In this document: positions 48,953 through 61,350 of the stretch, in pieces
Layout of the letters: every line of letters starts with the position of its first letter
How positions within the stretch are numbered: position 1 is the first letter of the stretch
Source of the DNA: Panaeolus papilionaceus
Lineage: Eukaryota > Basidiomycota > Agaricomycetes > Agaricales
DNA length: 64,000 bases
Reading direction: 5' to 3'
Assembly: GCA_015501605.1 (NCBI GenBank)
Contig: JADNRZ010000014.1
Coordinates: 310,001 to 374,000 of the forward strand
Translations under genes and position numbers: made by a program
The notes under the pieces: model-generated
The model's input: the letters and a program-made list of their open reading frames with translations, nothing else
Database searches by the model: none
Told to the model about the DNA's origin: nothing

Positions 48953-51900
48953 TAAGCGCCTCTACTACAACGACCATAGGAAGGTACATGACAGATACTG
49001 AATCATACTCCCTATTCACCTGCAGCTGCTATAATTCATTGCCTTGCCCCGACATGCTGGGGGCTTGAAAAGCGTCGAGCTCGATGTTTGGACAAGTGAG
49101 AGTACAATAAATGCAACATATATCAACTCCGTCGATGGAGCCGTAGTACAAATAAGAAGCTAGCTTGGTTTGTGAGTAGGTGCTACATGTATGAATGTTA
49201 ACTGTGAGACTTGGAATTGGAGTGATGGTGTTTGTGTGGTAGTACGGTACGGTGAATATAATGAGAGAAGGGACCATTAAGGCTCTAAAGATAAAATATT
49301 TCTCTTTTAAGCTTGGGAAGCATCTTAGTAACGTCGAAGGTTCAAAGATCCCAGTAGTCCCTCATAATCAAACATGTCAGCCGAGGAAGAGCCATTGAAT
49401 AACAGGAGAGAGCAGAGAACTATGTGCAAGTTCTGTAATACTCTGCATACTAAATCGTTTCTTTGAGGAACATCACCCATATGCCTAAGAGAGAGAATGT
49501 ATGCTTCAATTTCTCTAAGGCCACATGCGTGCGTATCGAGGATCCGATCAAGGACTCGTGTGCATAAGCTCGGAGGTGTTTTCCTGGTGGAATGTTCGAA
49601 GGCGGAAGGAAATTTGCTTGTGGGCCGTGGATTTCGGCAGTTTATGCTGATCTTGCAGATATTATGCAGACCGCTGAGCATCTCCTCGCTTTGAATACAG
49701 CGGGTTATGGCCGAAAATATGGTCCTTGGGAAACCTCGGAAGGGCGGGAGATGGTGGCAGTCTCGAAATGTAACTTGTAGATATAATAAGCAAGTGGCGG
49801 CTCTTCTACAACAACCCGCATAAGCCAATCGAATTGTACGCTTCGTGTGCACGTCTTGCGTCTATACATGTCCCATCTACATAAACCTTCGAAGCGCGGT
49901 CGCCCTTCGTGAAATGTTGTCCCCAAGCGCAGCGCTATTCCAATTTAGCAACGGCATAGAATTAGTTCAAACTGAATACTGACGTACCAGTGCGTCGTTT
50001 CACAAACACTAAGTTGAAAATTCGAGATACAAATTGGATGCATAGAGGATGATCCAACCTTTTGCCACAACTATATTCTTCGACAATGTCCACATGCTGG
50101 TAATGATCCGCCCAACGTCAATAGCACAAACTAGTGATACTCATCATTACACTCTGCGAGCTACGAGGCATAGCATTAGCCAAATAAACGAATTCTAACG
50201 AGCTCTCCATTGAATCATCTCGGTGCAAGGGGATCGCAGCGTCTGCACTCCAACGGGTGATGGGGACTATTATTGAGTGCTGATGTTATGTGTTACAGAG
50301 GAGAAATAAAATAGTTTTTCTGATGCCTTGCAGATGCGCCAGGCTTCCAGCTGTTCTTTCTGACCCCGCTTAGCAGGGCAGAACAGCGCTGATCTAGCAC
50401 CGCTTTCATTAGGTACAAATAGGAAATCGACTGTGTTTTTTGTAAATGGGTGCTATGGATATATGTATGTTAAGTGTAAGAATTGGAGTTACGATGATGC
50501 GCTAGTACGGTACGGTGAATTGAGAGGAGAAAATTCCATGGTTCGAACAATAAAGGAATTATAGTAATATATATAAATAAAGAGAAATAAATAAAAAGCC
50601 TTGCAGGGAGGGAACTGCGTCGATGTGTGTTGGTAAGAGGGATTGGTCCCCCGTCAGTGGTGTATCGATATCGCGCTATCAAGGAGTCAGAAAATTGGCA
50701 ACAGGACATAAATAAATTGAACAACGGCTTAGCGCCACCTCCACAGCGGGTCGGTTGGGCAGAGCTGCAGAGAGTCATCAGCACGATGTAAGTACGAAAG
50801 AGAAAGAAGGTTCGACTCACATCACGCCGATCACCACTCGCGGAACCGAGCCATCACCGAGCATTTTGCACAACACACGCTAGTGCGCTCCCACCCCCCG
50901 GGTTTCTGCGCCCGTAGACGTTACTAATGGGTGGTGGCACATCCAGGTAAAGCCGATAACAGCCGCAGCCCAAAAGGCTGTCTTCAGGCGCGTCGTGAGC
51001 GTCGTGCGACCACCGCAGCGGATAGACGTCTCATTTCGATCACAGCCATCAGACGCATCGCCCAGCGCTTAAGCCTGAAGACGATTGGCCCCCCAGGGGT
51101 GACTGAGACCCGCCCGAGCATTAATAAATGCTCTAACCTCGACCTGTCAGGGTCACGACCTCAGAACACAAGGAACTTGTCAAGGCGCGGAGGGGATATC
51201 CGTGTGCGACCATGTGTGTGCAAAAGCGAAGTGATGGCCTAGTATGCCTTGTGGGATGAAAGGTTAGTGGCTCGCCTTTGTAAAAATGTCTTGTTGGCCA
51301 ATGGCGGGTTGATGAATAAATGTAACGTTATATGGCCTAAAAAGTTAAGTCGATTATAAAGTCCATAAGTAGTAGAAGGTAGTTACCATCAACCATAAAC
51401 ATGGCCGATGAACGACGCCATACATATATCCACGCGCTGCACTGTAGGGGGCGCTAGCACAGATGCTACGGAGAACACAGGCCGGGGATTTAATTTTGTT
51501 GTCGTCGTGAGGGTAGAGCCACTCAAAGCGGGTTTGGTGCTTAAGGCTGAGGGCCATACATCATTCCATAAGGCATCGACTTGCTTTCCCTTGGCCAGCG
51601 ATTTGAATCGAAACTAGGCACTCGCTTGGGCGCTTCAACCGTGGGAACATTATATCAGTGTGGTAGTACAGAAACACCTGAGCGATTCATCGAATTCATA
51701 AAGGGGACCTTGAGGAAAAGGTAAGGGATGACGTACTCGTTCCCGTACAACGAACTCTTGAGCTCGTATCTAGCAGTGAAAGATAAATGAAGAAGGGCGA
51801 GAGGATAGAGCGATATTGTTAAGTGGGTACATGTATTTCGCTGAGAATGCTTGAGATGGCAGTGGTTGTGGTCAAGAAACGATGAGGTGCTTCAAAGGAG

Positions 51901-52620
51901 GTGGGTGGGACTTTATACCCTACTGAGTTGTTTGTTCTGAGGCTGACACAGAACTATACAGCTCCTATCTTGTTTGTCCCGATCATTGGGATGACGCGTA
52001 TGGGTGGCAACCTGGTGTATGTGTAGTCTTTGAAAGAGTTTTGTATTTGCTCGACACCGCATGTCTGGCAGGTAACTATGCTTCGAGTATCCCATCAGGT
52101 AAACGGGGTACTCTTGTATGCTGCAAATTGAGAACGATTCCTGGGCGATAAATTCGAAGTTGCAGTGCGAGTCGAACATCAGGCTCTCGAGCACACACCG
52201 ACGCATTATGATCTCACCAATGTCATTAAATCATTCTCTAACGATGTATAACACTTACAATACAAACAGGAAACGCAAACAATGATACGAAAAATACCGA
52301 GAAAAAAAAAGAGAGAATAATATAACTACGTAAAAAGAGAGTCAGATAATAACCTTACTACTTGAGCATCTGAAGATCAGGAGGTGTAACACAGAGATAT
52401 AAACGTAAAGGCGGGAAGAGTGGGAAGAGATCAAGATGTGAACCAATGTGTGTTGATACAATGCATGGAGGGTATTTGCAAGGCAAAGGGATGAAAAAAC
52501 AAAGCAACGAGGAAGCGATACATGCAGAAAGCACGGAAAATCATGAGGAAAGCAAAAAGCAAAAAGCGAGGAAAAGAAAGAACCAGAAGACGCATCAGAA
52601 GAAATCAGGGGCTATCTGGT
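48953..52620. other. Accessory island with decayed F-box-family remnants
   Basis: No intact gene is seen across about 3.7 kb. The minus-strand region 49325-49926 holds F-box/LRR-like pieces in shifting frames (PLAYYIYKLHFETATI, then TRCIQSEEMLSGLHNI). The 18-mer TAGTACGGTACGGTGAAT occurs at 49240 and 50503 with similar flanks. A GC-rich, non-coding patch lies at about 50860-51240. The remainder to PDS5 is AT-rich and unremarkable. Confidence 0.45.
49325..49926 (-). pseudogene. F-box/LRR-family remnant
   Basis: Two overlapping minus-strand frames (49705-49926 and 49325-49852) must be alternated to keep family-like sequence, reading RFEGLCRWDMYRRK, LMRVVVEEPPLAYYIYKLHF and then ITRCIQSEEMLSGLHNICKI. 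This matches the mid-region of agaricomycete F-box-like proteins, where a Y-I-x-K-L motif precedes the repeats. The frame switches indicate a pseudogene. Confidence 0.4.
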
Positions 52621-55600
52621 TCACTCTTCGTCTTCGTCTTCTTCGTCGTCCTCGCCTTCGTTTTTCTTCGTTGTTTTCTCCTAATCAAATTTGAGTGGTG
52701 TTCATCAAAGGCGAGAAACAAACAATCACTCACTTTCGCCTTTAAGCGGGCATTTAAACGCTCCTCTCTTGACTGCTTACTAGGCTTTGCTTGCGTTGTA
52801 CCGTCCTCCATCTCCACATCGCTTCCCGCGTCTGAAGTAGCAGGAGGTTCGTCTGCTTCACTATCATCCGAGTCGGCTCGTTTCTTACGAGGACGCCTAA
52901 ACAAATCATAAGTCTAATGTTGAACTGTTGTTGGGAATCAACATACTTTGCGGATCCGTTCGTCTTTGTCGGTGCAGCCTTACGCTTCGTTGGCACCCGC
53001 TCCTTCTTCTCCTTCTTCTCCTTCTCTTTCTTTTCCTTCTCCTATAGAAAAGACATGAACGACAGCACCACAACAGAACATGAATTTCATACCTTCGTTC
53101 CACCATACTTCTCTGTCAGCCAACCACTAGCTTCGTCCGTCAGATAGACTGTCTTCAGAATCTGATTGACAGCTTCGGCACTGGGCAAGGGTTTAAGGAT
53201 ATCACTTGGCAATTTAATTTTGCCAGGATACGCAGGCAGGAGCCACGAGTTGGCTTGTGCTCGGGTGCGAATGAGAAGCTGCGCGATTTCACACATGACG
53301 TAGAATTTCTATCGTCCAAGTATTATCAGATTCTAATGACCACAGAAAGGACGGCAATAATGTAATCATACCTCGCTCCTTGAGTGTGATTCAGGGTCAC
53401 GCACAGATTTGCCCTTCTGGGCGAGATGATAGAGGAGTGAAACATTGTCTTGAGTGGCGACTTGTTCAAGATAGAAGTTAACGTATCTGCGGAATCGTCG
53501 TCAGTCCATACCTGAATCCCTGAAAATAGCAATTAGATGCCCTCTTACCCAGCCATGTCAACCAATTCTTCTTGAGTCGTGGCGAAATCGGGGTGGTGCG
53601 CCAGGAGGTGAAGGAGGCGGATGAAGATGATCTCAAATTGTTCGAGGAAAATTGCTATAATTATTGTCAGAAAGCGAATCAACAAAAGCATGCAATGTCG
53701 GCTTACCTGATGGTACCCGTTTCTTCTGACCGTCAACATACGACATAGCCTTCACAGAGGGATATGAGTTTACTTTGAACAGAAATGTTGAATCGTCGTG
53801 CCCATACCAGTGACCTTATGTCCTGCTCTGGGTCCAACATGGTCAAAAATGGGATTATGTTATAGCTCGCTGGCAGCTTGCGGGGCTGTAGCAAGACAAT
53901 CAACTTAGTCAAGAAGGTTTGTCTGACATCGAAGCATGAATCCTGTAGTTGCTGTTAGATCGCGACGCTTTTTTAAGAGGACTGAAAACAGAGCAAACCT
54001 GGATGGTGCATGCCAGCCTAACAAACTTCTGTTGGATGGCGGAAGCAAATGTGGGAACGGTAGCCAAATGCAGTAGAGATATAGACGCCTGTAATCTCAT
54101 CCTCGTCTTTGTCTTAGGACTGTGAATTGATATTAGAAACTTGTTCCTTCTGGAAAAAGGAAAAAATCAGGATGCCTACTCTTCTTCTACATCAGAGTTG
54201 AGAGAACCATCATGATCCAAAATGGTAGCTAGCAGCTTGAGAACAGGTGCAGCCATTTTAAGAGCATCATCCGCTGATGCATGAGACAATGTGCGATATC
54301 GGCACACTTTCAATGCCTGAACCTTCGCGCGAATCTCGTCCGGTAGGTCCTCATTTTCTATCCATTCCTCTTCGTTATCATCCTCAGCCTTTGAGAAGTC
54401 AAGTTCAGAGTTAAGTAACTACCACAAGAGGCTCACTCACGGGTATGGGAGTCATGATCACTCGTTTGACGAGGTGGGTCATAACAGTCTCGCTCTCTGC
54501 TTCAAATGCTTGTGGGGCAAACCGCACAAGCTGGACGAGTGAAGCGATGTAAGATAGCGGTATATGCTCCGTTCGGTTCTGGTCATTGATCTTCGCGCAT
54601 ATCTTTTGCACAAGCTGCGCGCAGACCTCATCCTTATTCATCGACAATGTAAGATACCGGGTAGCAAATTTAGCTTGTCTCCAGTCAGAATCGAGCGCAA
54701 GCTTCAGGATCCTCTGGTTTATCCTCCTAAAAAGAGGGGGATTAGAACATCCCAAAAAAGCTTCATAAATTCATACTTTTCAGCGGCGCCAGCGAGTCCG
54801 GTTCCCTCCTTCGTCTTGGCCAAGTTTGCGAGAGCCATGAGTGCAACCTCCACGCTCGACCCAGCATTGACTGAGCCGAAAGACTCACGGCGGTCCTCTC
54901 CTCCACCATCCGCCAAAATCTTCGTCAATTCGCCAAGATGCGGCCTAAGAATCGCGGGGTTATTTTTTGCTATTGTTGCCAAGAGTGTCAGGGAGTTTAT
55001 GGCAGCATGTTGACCGCGTGTGCCCAGAGTACTTCTTCTTTTCTTGCTGGCTTCATCCTCATTTGCTGGGGCAATAGCGTCGGAAAGGTATTGGAGAAGA
55101 AAAGGAATAGCGGATTGGTTGACGATGCGATAGCTACACCTACGAAGAAGGATTGTCATTGTAGGGACTAGGGATGAGGAAAGTTGTTCGGTTCGCTTGA
55201 GGAAGTCATTCTAGAAAGCCAATACAAGTTATCAAATCATATCTCTTGTTTCACGGCATATAGACTCACTGTGGCACGGACAAGGCCCTTGAGGTCAGTT
55301 TGGGGATCCATGACAGTTTTGAGGAGCTTATACAGCCTGCTTTCGTTCAATTTCGCAAACGAGTTCAGGTCGTCCGCGGCCTTGACCCTGTCAGGGAAAG
55401 CGCCAGATAAGTGTTGAATGATGAGTTTCAACTTTCTCTCGATAGCATCCCTGTCGTTGTCGATGATACCTCCCTGTAAATCTGTTAGTCTATGAAAAGA
55501 AATGCACTCAACTGAAAACCTACATTGTTCTTCACGCAAGCATCCACAAAAACTTCGAAGCCGGTAGGTCGACTGAACGAGAGAATGAGTCTCACGCGTG

Positions 55601-57362
55601 TACAGTAGAAAAGAAGACGCACATTGCTTTTACATTGGAGAGGGCTACCAACAGCGATATAGACTTTGGAATGAGGTACCTCATTACAGTTAACAGGCGA
55701 TCTGTCCAGGCAGCCTCGTCGATATCTTTTTCTGAGGGTAGAGGTAGGATGTAGTCAGCAATAACACCTTCAACCAGAGCTCTACAAGACGCTATTAATG
55801 ATGGTAAAATGGGAGTAATTGAAATGGTCCATACCTCAACTCAAAACTGGTTGACGCCATTTGCAAGATTTCATGAGGGATCCAAGCGAATTGCTGAGCA
55901 GCCGCATGATCATTGTTGACTCTACCAAAAATAAGGAATTAAAGTGGGAGACGGAGAGAAGAAGACTCACATTTCGGGGTAAGCCAGACCGTATATCTTC
56001 CCAGCACTGCTCAATGCCTCTTTCCGGACCGACGGCTTCTTGTCCATCCCTCTTCCTACCAACATCTCCAGAAGGTCCTTCTTCATGTGTAGGGCTGTCT
56101 CGTAGTCTAGTTGAGAGAAAAGTTTGCATGTCGCGGCTCTGACGCGTTCATCGGGATCAAAGAACTTGGTTCTCAGTAGCTCTAGAGGAAGAGATCTGCA
56201 TGAGTCATATAAACGTCAAATGGAGGGGTGGACGCACCATCCAACAGTTGCAACTGCTCAGGTAGTGAGAGGAAGAGTGGTGGTATAGCTTCCAAGCACT
56301 TCAGTCGCACGGGGACAGCAACGTCTGCCTTCCTGTTCAACCATGCGGTCCATGTTGTGGGGTACTTGCGAACCAAATCCTGGCCCCCTTTGTCTCCATA
56401 CATATCCCCCAACGTCTGTGTTGCAATGATACGCGGATTTAAACTCTCGGACCGTAGTTCAGCTTCGAGTATAGGAATGACGCTGTGTAGAACTGCGGGG
56501 CACGCGCGTTGAAGTTGCTTAATGAGGTCATGAGCTGTGCGCAATGTGTCGATGTCTTCCTCCTGCTCTTCGTCTTCGGCCGAGGTGGATGTGAGTAGGT
56601 CACCAAAGTATTGGCATACGTGTCGTTGGAGCTTGTCGGCAGCACCATTGCATACTTGAACTGCTAACCGGTAAGAAGGATTGTCGTTTTTCTGAACAAT
56701 GGGTAAGTAGAGACATGGAATGTAAATGTAATGATAAATACCGCGTTTTTATCCTTGAATTGGGCCATCAGGATATCCAAAGCCTCACTAGGCAATGAAT
56801 TTGATTCGTCTATCAGTGCTACCAAGATATCCGCCATGAACAACTCTACTTTCTTCGTCAAGTCGCGCTTTACGACTGTGAAGAGGTCTCGGAATATCTC
56901 TTGAAGAATCTCGTCGGCTGAAGGAAAGTCGCATACGAGGACTACGCTCTTAACCGTTGAAAGAGATTCCAAAAGGTGGTAATATTCATTGTAGTATAAC
57001 TCGTCTTGTCCCTTGAGACCTGCGCTGAGTTGTCGGAAGAAGAATTGGAAGATATCGCGAAGCTCTGCCTGGGTATAAGGTGCTTCTGGCGCGTATAAAC
57101 GTAGGATATCTGCTAGACAGCATGCTGTATATGCTTTGACGCCTCGATCTTTGTGTAAAAGTAGTGAATTGTGGATGAGTTCGGCGCGAGCTGTGTTTAA
57201 TGAGGAAGTGTCCACGGTGTCCTGGTCGAGTGAAGCTAATTGCGTATGAAGTGTTTTCAATTTCTTGAGTAAACCGTCAGTATTTATGCCCTTTGGTAGC
57301 AATTTCTCGTGGAATGTAAGTCTTTTCTTTGAGGGACCACCGTGACGAGTCTGAGCCACCAT
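52621..57362 (-). CDS. PDS5: Cohesin regulator PDS5
   Basis: PDS5 binds the cohesin ring and controls sister-chromatid cohesion with Wapl and Eco1. The start MVAQTRHGGPSKKRLTFHEK leads into HEAT-type helical repeats: YTACCLADILRLYAPEAPYT, FFFRQLSAGLKGQDELYYNE, VVKRDLTKKVELFMADILVA, then VHSVIPILEAELRSESLNPR and IIATQTLGDMYGDKGGQDLV. Further exons give YKLLKTVMDPQTDLKGLVRA and SNVLLYHLAQKGKSVHDPES-like sequences near 53.4 kb. The tail is highly charged (KKEKEKEKKEKKERVPTKRK, then GSAKRPRKKRADSDDSEADE), and a last small exon adds EKTTKKNEGEDDEEDEDEE before TGA at 52621. About fifteen introns are needed. It faces NAA15 across 88 bp. Confidence 0.93.
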
Positions 57363-57450
57363 GATGACTCTGAGGATGGTGGTTGGTTGGTGGTGGTAGT
57401 AAGAGGACAAGGAAGGGTTGATGTAAATTGTTTGTTCACTTCCAACCACG
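57363..57450. promoter_or_regulatory. 88-bp bidirectional PDS5/NAA15 intergenic region
   Basis: Only 88 bp lie between the PDS5 start (minus) and the NAA15 start (plus). The two 5' UTRs and promoters must share or overlap this interval or extend into each other's genes. A GT-rich patch (GGTGGTTGGTTGGTGGTGG) lies near the PDS5 side. No TATA box is evident. Confidence 0.7.
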
Positions 57451-60400
57451 ATGTCAAAGGCCTCGCTCGCAAAAAAGAATGCCCTCCCTTTGAAAGAAGC
57501 GGGCCTCTTCAAAGAACTATTATCACAATACGAGAACCGTCTGCTCAAAAAAGGCCTTAAAACTGCCGAACAAATCCTCAAGAAATTTCCAGAGCATGGA
57601 GGTCGGTTCAGCGTAACAAAACAAACTCCGCAGAAAGCTCATTCACCTATCATTGACCATCACCAGAGACATTATGCATGAAGGGTCTTTTGCTCACTCA
57701 TATGGGCAGAAGAGATGAGGGAATAGATCTCGTAAAAAAAGGAATCCGATTTGACCTTACATCTCACATTTGCTGGCATGTCTTCGGTCTCATCCAAAAG
57801 GCTGATAAGAATTATGAAGAGGCACTTAGATCTTATACTCAGGCACTACGATTCGACTCGGTACATCCATATTTTATTTTATTTTATTTCTATTTTATTC
57901 TAATATCTTGAATTCAGGACAACATTAACCTTCTTCGAGACTCTGCTCAACTTCAGACTCAGTTGCGCTTATTTGACAACCTCGTAGAGACACGGCATCA
58001 CCTTCTTCGCCTCCGGCCCAACCTACGTCAGAATTGGGTCGCATTGGCTGTGGCTTATCACCTGAACGGAAATCTGGAAGAAGCCAAAAAAGTCGTCGAG
58101 CATTACCTCGTCTCCTTAAAGGTCCGTCAACTAAAAGTTTTGGCTGTCACTGTTCCTCTGCAACTTTAACATTTCCTCAGAACATACCGAACTATGATGT
58201 GGAACACTCAGAGACTCTCCTATACTACGTCAATGTCCTGGAACAATCCGGTGACCTATCTGGCGCACTTTCCGAGCTGGATTCCAAGTCCAAGTCGCGT
58301 GCGATTGTAGATCGGACTGCCGTTCTCACCACCCGAGGTCCGTATCGCGTCTTCTGAACATAGATTTGAATGCCGATGGGTTACACACTCTATAGCACGC
58401 CTGCTAACCAAGTTGCAGTCCCCTGAGGCGGGAGACTCGTGGAAGGCACTGATCGATCACAACTCGGACAACCTGGAGTCTTACCGTGGATATCTCGCCG
58501 ACCAAGGCATCTCCCTCGGTAAGTTTCATTCCGGTTTGTTGCAACCTCTTTGTCAATTATCCAAACATCATGCAGATGACCCCCAATCTGCTCTTGACGC
58601 CATCCCACATTTGCAGGCATTCGCCAAAACCTACCCTAAAGCCTCTGTCCCTGTCCGTCTACAACTCACTATCCTCCCCGCTTCCAACCCCGAATTCTCG
58701 ACGCTCCTTACGAGCTATCTCGAACGTGCTCTCAGAAAAGGTGTTCCGTCCATTTTCGCAGACCTCAAGTCTCTTTACAACAACCTCGAGAGGCGTAAAG
58801 CCATAGAAACTGTGGCAGAGGATATTAAACAGCGATACTATGCCCCAGTCGAAGAAAAGGCCTCGCAGGTCGACGAAGAAAAAGAACCTTCTACATATCT
58901 CTGGACACTTTATTTCCTCGCACAACACTATTCATACGTGCCACCCTCCTCGTCCGTTGTCCCAAACCAAAAGCTCGCGCTGGAATACGTCAACGCCGCT
59001 CTATCACATACACCCACACTTCCCGAGCTATATCTTCTCAAGGGCCGAATCCTGAAACGTTGTGGCGACTTCTTGGGTGCAGCCAGTGCTATGAACGACG
59101 CACGGATATTGGATGGGCAGGACCGCTTCTTGAACACAAAGGCTGGGAAGTATCTTCTCCGTGCAGGGATGGTGGAGGAAGCCTCCAGGCTGTTTGGCAT
59201 GTTTACCAAGGTAGGTAGATCGACAAACGAGCGAAAATGGTCTGCTGAACATTCCTTCAGAAAGACGCCGAATCCCCCGCACACGATCTGGAGGATATGC
59301 AGTCTCTTCTTTTCCTGCTGGAAGAGGGTGACGCCTTCAAGCGAACAGGAAAGCCCAATATGGCTCTGAAGAGGTACATGGCTGTGAAAAAGGTATGTTA
59401 TACTTGCGACGTTTTATTAGTCCAGACTTAATGTGTTGCAGACTTTTGACACAATTGAAGACGACCAGTTCGATTTCCATGGATATAACCTGCGGAAGTT
59501 TACGCTCAACGTTTATATGACGTGCGTGTATACGCTGCCTTTCTGTGCTTCCACTAAAATCCAAGTTCAGCCTCCTTACATGGGAAGATACATTGCGGTC
59601 ACATCCTGGGTACATCAATGCCGCGATCAAGGCCTCCAACGTATGCCTCTCTTCTCCCATTAAATCTGTGTCCCTACATAACCACATTTCTGTCCAGATT
59701 TTTGTCGAGGTTTCAGACGATCCTTCGATTGTGAAGGCCTTGACTGCTACTGGTAGGCCAACCAACACCTTCGAGTGGAAGTACAAATTATCTCATGATG
59801 CTTAGACCAACTCTCGGATGCTGAGAAGAAGGCGCGAAAGAAGGCCAAGAAGGCTGCGCAAAAGGCCCAGGAAGACAAGAAATGTGAGACCTTAGACACC
59901 CTTTTAGCGTGCTTGGTACTCATCGCAATCCCCAGTGACACAAACTGCAAACGCTGACAAGGAGCTAGAAGCACCTCCAAGCAAGGATGATGATCCCGAT
60001 GGGCTCAAGCTCATCGCTTCGCAGGATGGATTGGAGCAAGCCGCCAAGTTGCTGCAACCACTCACGAAGCTTGCACCAAAAAACGTTGACGTGTGGCTGG
60101 CGATTTACGACGTTGCTATTCGAAGGAGTAAGCGCCTCATTTAACATACTTAGGTCGCAGAATGCTCAAATTTGTTACCAGAAAAACTTTTGCAGGCCGT
60201 CGGTGCTCTCGGTAAAGCTGCTGCATTGGATGCCGAGCACCCAGACCTTCACATTAGACTTGTTGAGTTGAAACAGAGAGGTAAATAGCTGCCGAACGGG
60301 GATTTCACGTCAAGCATCAAGCTGATATATTGTTCATTCAGCCAACGCCTTCTCAGAGTCCCCGGTCAACTCGGTCTTTACTGAGGAGCTCGGAAAGCTT

Positions 60401-60859
60401 GTCCCAGAGTCCGCTTCCCAATCACTGGAAAACTACAATGCTCAATACCTGCAGCGTCACTCAACAAAGTCCAAGGCCATTCTGGCAGCCGCCAAAGTTA
60501 CCAAGTCGCTGAATGCACCCAAGGAGGACGTTGAAAATACCATCTTTGGAGTCTTCGGACCTGAGGTGTCGTTGGACATTAAGGTGTGTTGAGTTTTTTT
60601 ATTTGCTGCATTGCGGGGGTTCAGATCAAGTATTGATGTACGACAATCTCTCCAGACTGCCCTTTCCGCCCTTGCCTTGCTCGTCTCCCTCAACTCTGAG
60701 CGGGCGGCCGAATTCCGCATAGCAGCTCAGAAGCACTTTGAGTTCTCAACAGCCTTCAAAACCCCCTCCGAGCTCGTTGATATGCACAATTTTGTTCTGG
60801 CCGAGTCAGCAGCTGATGGCAAGCCTGTTGAAGCTCCAGCTACCCCAGATAAAAAGTAG
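57451..60859 (+). CDS. NAT1: NatA auxiliary subunit NAA15 (NAT1)
   Basis: NAA15 anchors the catalytic subunit NAA10/ARD1 to the ribosome for co-translational N-terminal acetylation. The start MSKASLAKKNALPLKEAGLF leads to TPR arrays: YENRLLKKGLKTAEQILKKF, MKGLLLTHMGRRDEGIDLVK, SHICWHVFGLIQKADKNYEE and LRPNLRQNWVALAVAYHLNG. The NARP1-type middle has DVEHSETLLYYVNVLEQSGD, YRGYLADQGIS and PEFSTLLTSYLERALRKGVP. After a Lys-rich helix (KKARKKAKKAAQKAQEDKK) the C-terminus reads APKNVDVWLAIYDVAIRRKK and closes VEAPATPDKK at 60859. Many short introns are present. All hallmark regions occur in order. Confidence 0.94.
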
Positions 60860-61350
60860 GATGTCAGATGGAGCGCTGACAATACGCGAGGGCTATCCTG
60901 GTGGGTGGACGCTAGGTTACAAACGCACTATATGGAATTTTGTTTTCACGACGCACTACGACAAGAAAATTTACCCTTTAAATTGGTTGACTATGTGTCA
61001 TAATACGAATAGGCGCTTTAACGTCAGTTTTGAGATCCAATTGGTGGTGATTTTCCGATCCCAACTATCGTTGAAATTTCAATGGGGGTGCTACAGAGGC
61101 CTGCCTATAAAATGGACCTAAGGTATAGGAGTTGGTTGCTACAAGTATGTGTTCGATATGCTCTGACTGAGCATTGGGAAATCACAATGCATGTAGTACT
61201 GAGCGGTCACTACACGGAATTTGCCGATGTTTACCAAAGCTGTTCACAAGCGCTCATTGACAGCCAAGGCATGAGGTTGCGCATTCTTTCTCAACTTTCT
61301 TGTCTTCCTCCCACCACCATCAAAACAAAACGAAATCAAAGAGACATGCA
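60860..61350. other. Intergenic
   Basis: These 491 bp hold the NAA15 3' region and the promoter of the next gene. No further gene or repeat is seen. Confidence 0.45.

Noticed and set aside
52605..53106. Plus- and minus-strand repetitive lysine/serine frames near 53 kb
   Set aside because: The Lys-Glu repeats are the charged tail of PDS5; other frames are shadows of that low-complexity DNA.
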